Assembly: GCF_016937515.1 (NCBI RefSeq)
Contig: NZ_JAFHKM010000002.1
Span: 5,761,001 to 5,825,000, forward strand
Direction: 5' to 3'
Length of the DNA stretch: 64,000 bases
Origin: Cohnella algarum
GTDB lineage: Bacteria; Bacillota; Bacilli; Paenibacillales; Paenibacillaceae
Shown: positions 56,467 to 64,000 of the stretch, piece by piece
How the letters are laid out: each line of letters starts with the position of its first letter
How positions within the stretch are numbered: the stretch's first letter is position 1
Notes under the pieces: generated by a model
Database searches by the model: none
What the model saw: only the letters and a program-made list of their open reading frames with translations
Told to the model about the DNA's origin: nothing
Translations under genes and position numbers: made by a program

Positions 56467-57662
56467 TTACCGAGCGACGAATCGTTCGATAAATTGGATA
56501 TAGACCTGCGTCGCAAGCGCAAGCTCCTCGATTTCGACGTACTCGACGTCCCCGTGGGCGGTCGACGCGTCCGGGCCGTGGCAAATGACCGGAATCCCGA
56601 GCGCCCTCGCGAAAATGCCGGCGTCCGTCACCGTCTTTTTGCCGACGAGCGGAACGTCGATGCCGCGTACGCTGCCGATGGCCTCCACCATCGCGGCCAC
56701 CGCCGGGCTTTGCTTTTCGATCCGGTAACCGTCCCTCACCTTCTCGAGCTCCAGTCCGATCCGGATGCCGTTCCGCTCCGCGATCGGGGCCAGCAGCGCG
56801 CGAAATTCGGCTTCGACAGCCTCCAGATTTTCCTCCGGTCCGTACCGCCTTACGCCGACCAGTTCCGCCGTCGTCGGAAACTGATTGTAAAATTTCCCGC
56901 TTTGCACGGAGCCGATAAAGTAAGAGCCGCAGCCGATATCTTCAAAATAAACCCGTTCCAGTTCCTTGTTCTTCGCGTCGAGCGCCAGAACGATTTCGGC
57001 GGCGGCGGTCATCGGATGCGGGGTTCCCGCAGGGGTATACAGCTGATGGCTCGTCTCCCCTTCGCGCCGGACCTCGATCCGAAACGTCGCGGAGCCGAGC
57101 TGGGCGACCGTGCATTCCTTCGTGGCCGTTTCCATGACGATGCCGGCGTCCGCCTCGAGCGGGACCCGCTCGGTCAGGGCGATCAAATCCTCTCCCCGGC
57201 CCCCGGGCTTTCGTGCAAGCTGCTTGCGACGACCAACAGTTTGACCGGCAGATGCGATCCATGCTCGCGAACGACCCGGACGACCTCGAGAATGCTGGCC
57301 AGCGAGCCCTTCATGTCGCACGTGCCGCGACCGTATACCCTGCCGCTTTCGATCTTGGCCGGCCCGTCGTGCTCGAGGGGGACGACATCCATATGTCCGC
57401 TGAACAGAACGGTTTTGGCCCGTTCCGCGTGACGGCCGGAAGCAGCCGCTTCGGCATAGGCGGGCGTTTCATAGGCGGCCACGAGAGTCGGATTGCCGGG
57501 ATAAAACTCGTACCGCGTCAGCTCGCAGCCCGCCTGGCGGAGCATCTCCCCGTACCGGTCCGCCATCGCTTTCGTATTTCCGGTTGCGCTCGGGATGCGC
57601 ACGAGCTCCAGCGTGTCCCGCACCACATGTTCCGTTTGCGCGTAATTCATTAAGCTGACCAT
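56467..57662 (-). pseudogene. M20-family metallopeptidase/deacylase (ArgE/DapE-like; frameshifted as given)
   Basis: 398 residues if repaired. Zinc site FSGHMDVVP and RGTCDMKGSLAS at the N-terminal half, dimerisation domain in the middle, C-terminal ligand in FARALGIPVICHGPDASTAHGDVEYVEIEELA. The catalytic Glu-Glu of the family appears as HESPGGRGEDL. One G is missing in the run 57200-57204, splitting the gene. ATG 57662 is the likely start; no strong ribosome binding site. Follows the dehydratase gene by 90 bases. Confidence 0.85.
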
Positions 57663-57752
57663 GCTATCGGGTCCCTGCCTTTTCGAATGAAAATTCGCTT
57701 TCGATTCCATATGCTGAACGATATTCCATGTTTTAAAATCGAAGTCCCGGAT

Positions 57753-59474
57753 TCAACTTCTTCCCACGATCGGAGGCACGAACCGCGCGTCCTGCTTCGT
57801 CGCCGGACGAAGAAAATCGAGGTCGCAGCCTTCGTCGGCCTGCAGCACGTGATCGGTAAACAGCTTCAGATAGCCCCTCGGATGTCTCGTCTTGAACGGC
57901 GGAAGCTCCCGGTGCCGCTCGGCGATCGTCTCTTCGGACAGCAGCACGTTGAGAACGCCCCGCTCGACGTCGACCTCGACGAGATCCCCGTTTCGCACGA
58001 TGGCCAAATTGCCGCCGACGGCCGCCTCGGGCGAAGCGTGCAAAATGACCGTGCCGTAGCTCGTGCCGCTCATTCTGGCGTCGCTGATCCGGACCATATC
58101 CTCGACGCCTTGCTTGAGAAGCTTGGTCGGAATCGGAATTTCCCCCCACTCCGGCATGCCGAGCGCCGCAGGTCCGCAATTGCGCAAAATGAGCACGGTC
58201 GACGCCTCGACATCCAGGTCGTCGCTCTCGATCTCCCGCAGCAGCTGCTCGTAGCTGTCGAACACGTATGCTTTGCCCCGATGCTTCCACAGCTCCCGCG
58301 AGCTGGCCGACAGCTTCAAAATCGCCCCGGCCGGCGCCAGATTGCCTTTCAGCACCCGGATGCCGGACTCCTTCTTGAAAGGCTTGTCCAACGTCGCGAT
58401 GATGCGCGGGCTTTCCGGCTTGCGCGTATATACCTCTTTCAGCGGCTTGCCGAGCGCGGTCAGGCAATCGCCGTCGAGCGCCGGCATCAGTTCATGGATG
58501 ACCCCTGGCAGCCCCCCCGCGCGGAAGTACTCGTCCATGCCGTATTCGCCGCTCGGCTGCAGGTTCACGAGGAGCGGAACGCTCTCCGACAGCTCCTGAT
58601 ATTGCTGCAGGTCGATCCGGATTCCGAGCCGGCCGGCGATCGCCGTCAAATGCAGCACCGCGTTGGACGATCCCCCGAGCGCGGCGAGCAGCTTGATCGC
58701 GTTGCGGAACGCCGCTTCCGTCATCAGCCTGGAAGGGGTCAGCCCTTCCTTGACCATGTCTACGATCCGGGCGCCCGTTCGCTCGGCCGCGATTCTTCGT
58801 CTCGAGTCGGTGGCCGGGATGTCCGACGTCCCGGGGAGCATCATGCCCATCATTTCCGAGACGCTTTTCATCGTGGAGGCGGTTCCCATGACCGGGCAGC
58901 CGCCAAACGAGCAGGAAATGCCCTTCTCCAGCTCCTTCATGTCCTCGTCCGACAGCAACCCGGCTTTGTGCATCTCCGTATACTTCCATAAATCCGTTCC
59001 GTAGTTGACGGCTTTCCCTTTGAAATAGGCCGTCGACCGGTGGCCGGCCGCGAGCTGCAGCGTCGGAAGGTCGCAGCTCGCGGCTGCCATCAGCTGCGCC
59101 GGCGTCGTCTTGTCGCATTCGCACAGCAGCACGATTCCGTCGAGCGGCAGCGAACGGATCATCTCTTCCACGTCCATCGACATCAGATTGCGCAGCGGCA
59201 GGTCGGACGGTTTATTGAAATCGGCCGAGGCGGTGATCGTATGCATTTCGACGGGGTAGCCCCCCGCCATCAGCACGCCTTTCTTCACGAATTCGACCAG
59301 TTCCTTGTGAGGGGCGTTGCAGCTGTTCAAATCGTTCCAGGAATTAAAAATGCCGATGATCGGCTTGCCCTCGTAAGATTCCGGATCGTGCCCGCAAGCG
59401 CGCATCGCGGAAGCGTGCTGGAACCTCGTTTCGAACGAGTCGTGTTGAAACCACTGTTGACTCCGCAATTGCAT
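57753..59474 (-). CDS. IlvD/Edd-family dehydratase (sugar-acid dehydratase candidate)
   Basis: 573 residues. Iron-sulfur ligands at the family positions: NSWNDLNSCNAPHK, LLCECDKTTPAQL and FGGCPVMGTASTM. NCGPAALGMPEWGEIPIPTKL and RISDARMSGTSYGTVILHASPEAA follow in the C-terminal half. Partnered with an M20 gene and IclR regulator rather than ilv genes, so a sugar-acid dehydratase (for example arabinonate, xylonate or a related acid) is more likely than branched-chain synthesis. ATG 59474 has AAGGAG upstream. The palindrome TTGAAT-AGT-ATTCAA lies 55-69 bases before it. Confidence 0.9.
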   Translation of the reverse strand: MQLRSQQWFQHDSFETRFQHASAMRACGHDPESYEGKPIIGIFNSWNDLNSCNAPHKELVEFVKKGVLMAGGYPVEMHTITASADFNKPSDLPLRNLMSMDVEEMIRSLPLDGIVLLCECDKTTPAQLMAAASCDLPTLQLAAGHRSTAYFKGKAVNYGTDLWKYTEMHKAGLLSDEDMKELEKGISCSFGGCPVMGTASTMKSVSEMMGMMLPGTSDIPATDSRRRIAAERTGARIVDMVKEGLTPSRLMTEAAFRNAIKLLAALGGSSNAVLHLTAIAGRLGIRIDLQQYQELSESVPLLVNLQPSGEYGMDEYFRAGGLPGVIHELMPALDGDCLTALGKPLKEVYTRKPESPRIIATLDKPFKKESGIRVLKGNLAPAGAILKLSASSRELWKHRGKAYVFDSYEQLLREIESDDLDVEASTVLILRNCGPAALGMPEWGEIPIPTKLLKQGVEDMVRISDARMSGTSYGTVILHASPEAAVGGNLAIVRNGDLVEVDVERGVLNVLLSEETIAERHRELPPFKTRHPRGYLKLFTDHVLQADEGCDLDFLRPATKQDARFVPPIVGRS

Positions 59475-59528
59475 ATTCGGCCGCTCCTTGCCAAGTAAGT
59501 ATTCGGAATGCGTGATGAACTTAATATA

Positions 59529-59543
59529 TTGAATAGTATTCAA
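59529..59543 (-). promoter_or_regulatory. Palindromic operator candidate for the IclR regulator
   Basis: TTGAATAGTATTCAA has perfect 6-base arms around a 3-base centre, in the AT-rich promoter of the dehydratase operon. The size and symmetry fit IclR-family sites. Confidence 0.5.
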
Positions 59544-59623
59544 AATACTAAATATGAGCCCAATCTAGCACAGCCGCCATGCGTTGTCAATTGCCGCCGT
59601 CGCGTCGAAAGAAGCGCCGTTCA

Positions 59624-60364
59624 CTAACCGGAGATCGTCTGCTCCAGCTCTTTCGCCCGCTCCAGCGCCTCTGCGGCAGCCTGGCGCTCCTCGTCGCCGA
59701 GAGCGAGCTGCCGCGCTTTCGACAACAGTTTGCCCGCAAGCGTATAGTCGTCCATGGAGACCGCCGCGTCGGCCCGGAGCACGAGCGCCTTGAAGCGAAG
59801 GGCGGCGGATGCTGCGGGTTCGGCCTTCGCAAGCGCGGCGTCCAGCACTTTCGCGGAAGCCGCGGCGTCGAGTTTCGCGTACGCCAACGAATAAGCGGTT
59901 TCGAAAGCTCTTGCCAGCTGCGAGTCCGGTTCGCTTTGCAAGCCGCTCGATGGGGAAGCGTCCGGGACTTCGAGCGTTTGTCCGATCATCAGGTGGTTGC
60001 CGCCGGGATCGACAAGGTTGAACCTGCGGTCCGCGGCCAGCGTATTCAATTTCGTTATTCTCGGGATGCCTTTGGAGAGGAGTTTTCCGTACGTTTTTTT
60101 CAGGTTGCCCGCCATCTCGCGATAGACGTCATCGACATCCGGCACGCGGATGTAGCACATGCCGTAAGATTCGGAAGGATTAAACCCTTTGATCGTAAAA
60201 AAGTGCAGCACTATACCTCTGCAGGAGACGCAAGCATACGCATTCGGCCTCGTTTGCCGATACGTGATCTCAAAGCCCAACGCGCGGTAAAAGTCCAGCT
60301 GCTCGTCGATGGATCGGCACGGAAGGATGGGGATGGCAAAAGGGGGCGGTCTGCTCTCGGCCAT
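59624..60364 (-). CDS. VOC-family protein with C-terminal helical extension
   Basis: 246 residues. N-terminal glyoxalase fold (FAIPILPCRSIDEQLDFYRALGFEITYRQTRPNAYACV, FNLVDPGGNHLMIGQ) of about 140 residues. It is followed by about 100 Ala-rich residues with TPR-like helices (ALRFKALVLRADAAVSMDDYTLAGKLLSKARQLALGDEERQAAAEALERAKEL). A known two-domain VOC type with unknown substrate. ATG 60364 has AAAGGAG upstream. Confidence 0.85.
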   Translation of the reverse strand: MAESRPPPFAIPILPCRSIDEQLDFYRALGFEITYRQTRPNAYACVSCRGIVLHFFTIKGFNPSESYGMCYIRVPDVDDVYREMAGNLKKTYGKLLSKGIPRITKLNTLAADRRFNLVDPGGNHLMIGQTLEVPDASPSSGLQSEPDSQLARAFETAYSLAYAKLDAAASAKVLDAALAKAEPAASAALRFKALVLRADAAVSMDDYTLAGKLLSKARQLALGDEERQAAAEALERAKELEQTISG

Positions 60365-60674
60365 AAAGACGGTTCTCCTTTCGGGAGTTCTCTCCCTGCG
60401 AAGTTAACTTGCAGCTTTAGCATACGACATTTATGCAAATGCCAAGGTTCAACCCTTCATCTGTCGTTAAATATAGCTTAGCTTGCGATAATCTGTCATC
60501 TGCTTCAAGCTTGCTCCGGAAGGTTTCCGGTTCTTGGACCGAGGCTGCCGACACATTGCCGGTCTTGCCCGGCAATGGGCTGCGCACGGGTTAAGCGAAT
60601 CAACCTCGAAGCAAGGGGCCACGGAGTCCCGCTCGATCAACGTGCACAAGGCGATGTTTCTGCGCGCATCCTAA
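60365..60674. other. Intergenic region with one hairpin
   Basis: No gene supported. CATTGCCGG (60554-60562) and CCGGCAATG (60569-60577) form a perfect 9-base inverted repeat with a 6-base loop, without a T-run. Confidence 0.4.
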
Positions 60675-60717
60675 AATCAAAGCCCCGGTTTCGGCATAAC
60701 CGAAACGCAGGGCTTTA
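60675..60717 (-). terminator. Hairpin downstream of the SLH protein gene
   Basis: AAAGCCC pairs with GGGCTTT around an inner GTTTCGG/CCGAAAC stem. The minus strand then continues GATTTTAG, a weak T-tract. Confidence 0.55.
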
Positions 60718-60737
60718 ATGAATTTTCGTACTCGAAT

Positions 60738-60872
60738 TCAGTTTGCCGGAGGACTCCACTTCATGGCGAGATACGGCGGAAATTCCCCCGTTGTTTCGAA
60801 GACCGGCCGCCATCCCCAGGCTGAAACCTCCGAACTTCTCGTATCCGCGTATATACTTCGAATAAAAACGGA
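60738..60872 (-). pseudogene. Orphan C-terminal reading frame (44 codons), possible gene remnant
   Basis: Frame ending FETTGEFPPYLAMKWSPPAN, read in a protein-like way, with its stop 20 bases before the hairpin at 60675-60717. There is a stop codon immediately upstream and no start or ribosome binding site. It looks like the 3' end of a gene whose body has been replaced by the SLH gene. I do not recognise the family; not certain it is more than chance. Confidence 0.3.
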
Positions 60873-60886
60873 TCATCCTCCAAGGG

Positions 60887-63800
60887 CTAAATCAGCTCCG
60901 ATCTTTGCAGGAGCCTTTGGAACATGACCGCCGCCTCAGCCCGCGTTAAGCGATCCTGAGGAGCGAGCTTCGTTCCGTTTTTGCCGGTGACGATTTCGGC
61001 TTGCAGGACATCCGCCGCATCCGGCTTTGCCCAAACGGATACGTCCTCGGTATCGGCGAACGGTTGCAGCAACGCGTCCGCTTCTTGCGGCGGCAGCTTC
61101 GCTTTTAACCCGGTTAGCATCATGGCCTTGGCCATGATTGCCATTGCCTGCTCGCGGGTAATTTCATCCTCCGGATGGAACAGACCGTCTCCGTAACCGT
61201 TAATCAGCCTGTAGGCATAGGCGGTTTTCACGGCCCCGTTATACCACTCCGTATTGTTCACATCGGCAAAACCCGATTCGCCAGCCTCTATCTTCAGTCC
61301 CAAAGCCCGAACCATCATGGCGGCGAACTCCGCGCGCGTTACGTTGTGGTCCGGATTGAAAGAGCCGCTTCCGTTACCGCCAACAACCATTCTCGAGCCC
61401 ATGTCGTTTACGGCTCTCTTTGCCCAGTGGTCGGCAACATCCGCAAATTCGACCGGATTCCAGACGACTGCATACGTACTGTTGGTCAGACTGTTGATTA
61501 CCGCGACATACTTCCCGTCCTGCTCTTCAACCTTGGTGGGCACATGACGAACGGTCCCATCCGATTCGATAACGATGCCGGTCGTAATTCTGCTCGGATC
61601 GGTACCTGGTGGAACCGTGACGGTCCGTTCAACGTAAGCATTGAAACGGCTGACGTCGACCGTTTGTCCGTTGAGCGTCGCTGTAACGATAAATTCCAAC
61701 GGCGGAACGACGATGGCGAATCCGTCTCGTACTTCCGCATTCTGAACGATGCTTACCGTAGTTGCCGCCGGCACGGCAATATGAATTTGAATTTTGATTT
61801 CCTGAAGTTCTATGGCTTGTCCGAGCTGTTCGGAAATCCGGTCGATCTCGAGGAGCTGCGCGGGCAGCGTGTAAGCTGCGTTATCGGTCTTGATGACGAG
61901 CACCGCTTGCCTGCGCTCCATATTTTTGATCATCTGACCGTTAATCTCCCCGATCACCGTATCGAAATCGGATTTTACCGGAATGGTGACGATCGCGCCA
62001 TTTCCTTCCGATGCAAGCTTCTCCTCCAGTTTTTCCGGATCGACCGTGATCGTCGTGACGGTTCGATTATTGACCGTCGTTGTCGTCGCTCTGCCCGCGT
62101 TTTCGATTTTGCCGTTTACGAGAATCTCGACATTTGAATCGGAAGTATCGCTTGTACCTGTTGAAGGCATGTCCGCGACGCCAGCGGACGGCGTCCACGG
62201 CGTGACGGACGGGGAAGCGGCCGATTCTTCGCCGCTGCCTGCAGCGTTCAATGCCCTTACCGTAAAGGTGTAAGGCAGGCCATTCGTCAATCCGGTGACG
62301 ATAATGGGGCTTCCGGTCCCTACTGCCGTGATTCCGCCCGGAAACGCCGTGACCTCGAATCCGGTAATCGGGGTGCCTCCATCGTCGCTCGGAACCGTAA
62401 ACGTAACGGTTGCTTGTTCGCTGCCTGCCATCGCTTCAACGTTCGTCGGAGCGGACGGAACAGTCATGGGCGTCGCGTTCGCTTCGCGGGACGGCGCACT
62501 CAACCCTCCCCTATTGACGGCTTTAACGACAAAATAGTAGGTCGTGCCGTTTTCCAAATCCGGAACGTTGGCATAGGCCTCGTTAACCGTCGCGACCGGT
62601 TCGCTGCCGTATTGCCCTGAAGTCGTCCCCATATAGACGTTGTAGAAAGATGCGCTTTCCACGGCTTGCCAGGTCAAGGCGACTTTTCGGTCTTCCCCTC
62701 TAGCCGCTAGATTTTGCGGGTTTGCGGGCGCGTTCGGCCGATTGACCGTTTGCGTTACCGTAAACGTCACGTCCGTCATTTTGTCCGCCGTTATGGTGAT
62801 AGCAGCCGTATATGTTCCGGCAGTCAATCCGTTTTTGGCTTTTACGTTAAAGCTTGTCGCCGGATCGCCGCTGTTCAGCGTTGCCGCCGGCTGCGTAAGT
62901 TCAAAGGAGTTTGCGCCGCTGCCGCTTATCGTCGCCGACAGATTCGTCAAGTCTCCCGTGCCCGTGTTAATGATGCTGATCGTCTTCGTCTCCTGGGCCC
63001 CGGCTGCATATCCTTCCGTTAACGGCGTCGCCGATTGATCGGGAATCGCGGCGATTAAATACGTGGGCGTAGCCGTTACCGTAATCGTTGCCGTGCCAAA
63101 CTTACTGCCGTCAAACGTTGATGTTGCGGTAATGGCGTACTTCCCTGGCACAGCATCCGGAACGACCGAAACTTTACCCGTACTGTCAACCGACACTTTT
63201 CCGCGAGAGTCGCTGCTCGTCCACATTACCGTTTGAGCTGCTCCGCCCACTACGGTTACCGCCGCCGTCAGTTGTTCGCTTCCTCCTTGCGCAATGACTG
63301 CGTCAGTCGGACTTACCGTTACGCTGGTTACAGCCGGTACTTGGGGGGATTTCAATACCCTAACCGTATACGCCTGGTGCGTGCCGTCCGCCGCCGTCAC
63401 CGTGTACGTCACTGGATTGGTAAAATCCTGAGCGATGCCTGATTTTGGCGACACGCTCGCTCCCGTGTGCGCGATCGTCGGCACCAAATTCGTCAGGTCC
63501 GTTCCGTACGGCACCGTCAGCTCGATCTCATGATTTGCTTCGTCCACCGTTCCGACGACCGCAGGCGTCAACTCGTTGAACGCGAACGACGCGATCGCCT
63601 TCGCCGGGTTCAGACCCACCGCTACCGTCACCGCGTACGCCTGCTGCGTGCCGTCCGCCGCCGTCACCGTGTACGTCACCGGACTCGTAAAGTCCTGCGC
63701 AACGCCCGTATTCGGCGACACGCTCGCACCCGTGTGCGAGATGGTCGGCACCAACGAGGTGACATCCGTTCCGTACGGCACCGTCAGCTCGATCTCATGA

Positions 63801-64000
63801 TTTGCTTCGTCCACCGTTCCGACGACCGCAGGCGTCAACCCGTTGAACGCGAACGACGCGATCGCCTTCGCCGGGTTCTGCCCCACCGATACTGTGACCG
63901 TGTACGCCTGCTGCGTACCATCTTCCGCCGTGACCGTGTACGTCACCGGACTCGTAAAATCCTGAGCAACGCCCGTATTCGGCGACACGCTCGCACCCGT
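60887..64000 (-). CDS. S-layer-homology surface protein with repeated beta domains (5' end beyond window)
   Basis: At least 1037 residues, open at the window end. In order from the visible N-terminus: near-identical 89-residue repeats (NPAKAIASFAFN...TVTAADGTQQAY) encoded by 267-bp DNA repeats; a Big-type immunoglobulin-like domain (SVTVSPTDAVIAQGG); a choice-of-anchor-like domain; two fibronectin type III domains (APANPQNLAARGEDRKVALTWQ and APTNVEAMAGSEQATVTF); a region rich in NGQ/DVS; and three C-terminal SLH motifs (FADVADHWAKRAVNDMGSR, FADVNNTEWYNGAVKTAYAY, FADTEDVSVWAKPDAADVL). The SLH domains anchor it to the cell wall secondary polymer. Likely exported, though the signal peptide is off-window. 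Confidence 0.92.
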   Translation of the reverse strand, partial: TGASVSPNTGVAQDFTSPVTYTVTAEDGTQQAYTVTVSVGQNPAKAIASFAFNGLTPAVVGTVDEANHEIELTVPYGTDVTSLVPTISHTGASVSPNTGVAQDFTSPVTYTVTAADGTQQAYAVTVAVGLNPAKAIASFAFNELTPAVVGTVDEANHEIELTVPYGTDLTNLVPTIAHTGASVSPKSGIAQDFTNPVTYTVTAADGTHQAYTVRVLKSPQVPAVTSVTVSPTDAVIAQGGSEQLTAAVTVVGGAAQTVMWTSSDSRGKVSVDSTGKVSVVPDAVPGKYAITATSTFDGSKFGTATITVTATPTYLIAAIPDQSATPLTEGYAAGAQETKTISIINTGTGDLTNLSATISGSGANSFELTQPAATLNSGDPATSFNVKAKNGLTAGTYTAAITITADKMTDVTFTVTQTVNRPNAPANPQNLAARGEDRKVALTWQAVESASFYNVYMGTTSGQYGSEPVATVNEAYANVPDLENGTTYYFVVKAVNRGGLSAPSREANATPMTVPSAPTNVEAMAGSEQATVTFTVPSDDGGTPITGFEVTAFPGGITAVGTGSPIIVTGLTNGLPYTFTVRALNAAGSGEESAASPSVTPWTPSAGVADMPSTGTSDTSDSNVEILVNGKIENAGRATTTTVNNRTVTTITVDPEKLEEKLASEGNGAIVTIPVKSDFDTVIGEINGQMIKNMERRQAVLVIKTDNAAYTLPAQLLEIDRISEQLGQAIELQEIKIQIHIAVPAATTVSIVQNAEVRDGFAIVVPPLEFIVTATLNGQTVDVSRFNAYVERTVTVPPGTDPSRITTGIVIESDGTVRHVPTKVEEQDGKYVAVINSLTNSTYAVVWNPVEFADVADHWAKRAVNDMGSRMVVGGNGSGSFNPDHNVTRAEFAAMMVRALGLKIEAGESGFADVNNTEWYNGAVKTAYAYRLINGYGDGLFHPEDEITREQAMAIMAKAMMLTGLKAKLPPQEADALLQPFADTEDVSVWAKPDAADVLQAEIVTGKNGTKLAPQDRLTRAEAAVMFQRLLQRSELI

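Noticed and set aside
60467..60649. 60-codon minus-strand frame in the gap after the VOC/TPR gene
   Set aside because: No ribosome binding site or recognisable protein, and composition is not protein-like.

Overview
The window looks like the chromosome of a high-GC, endospore-forming member of the Paenibacillaceae (Paenibacillus/Cohnella-like). The pointers are a complete GerA-type germinant receptor operon, a CotD-like coat protein, a YesMN/LplBC-type sugar-uptake locus, an S-layer-homology surface protein, Xpt, CsoR/CopA, and strong AAGGAGG-type ribosome binding sites. No rRNA, tRNA, insertion sequence, prophage or CRISPR array was found.

Layout. 0.1-5.0 kb: housekeeping genes (desaturase, divergent polysaccharide deacetylase, xpt, CotD-like protein, MerR-MFS pair). 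5.1-5.6 kb: a 52-bp tandem array that runs into the 3' end of a GH3 gene. 5.5-29.9 kb: a large, mostly minus-strand carbohydrate catabolism region. It holds GH3, an LplB/LplC/lipoprotein ABC importer, a YesM/YesN-type two-component system, a DUF4038 glycosidase, a phosphotriesterase-family hydrolase, GH2, FucI, a TIM-barrel isomerase, a 2-hydroxyacid dehydrogenase, a cupin PGI, a divergent shikimate-dehydrogenase homologue, an FGGY kinase and a zinc MDR dehydrogenase, then a DeoR regulator and a Gfo/Idh/MocA oxidoreductase. 30-34 kb: ger operon. 34.3-34.6 kb: a second 52-bp array. 34.8-38.8 kb: saccharopine-dehydrogenase-like gene and copper homeostasis (copA, csoR). 39-48 kb: a surface-glycan region with a UDP-sugar dehydrogenase, APS kinase, three glycosyltransferase genes, a sulfotransferase, a heptad-repeat coiled-coil protein and a small protein resembling its C-terminal domain. 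48-55.4 kb: assorted redox, regulator and VOC genes. 55.7-59.5 kb: an IlvD/Edd dehydratase - M20 peptidase - IclR operon. 60.7-64 kb: the 3' part of a large SLH protein with near-identical 267-bp internal repeats, cut by the window end.

The most interesting system is the 39-48 kb region. An APS kinase, which makes the sulfate donor PAPS, sits 45 bp behind a glycosyltransferase gene in an apparent operon, and a PAPS-type sulfotransferase overlaps the end of a tandem-GT4 gene. Together they suggest a dedicated cassette for building and sulfating a surface glycan, possibly spore-associated. Also notable are the 52-bp repeat family at two or three loci, other gene-end repeats, a probable AUC start codon in xpt, and a catabolic operon containing a shikimate-dehydrogenase homologue with an altered substrate pocket.

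Caveat. Eight otherwise normal genes are broken by nine single-base shifts. Eight of these are missing bases and about half lie in G5/C5 runs, so many are probably homopolymer errors in the assembly. They are listed as pseudogenes because the frame is broken as given, but they should be read as probably functional.
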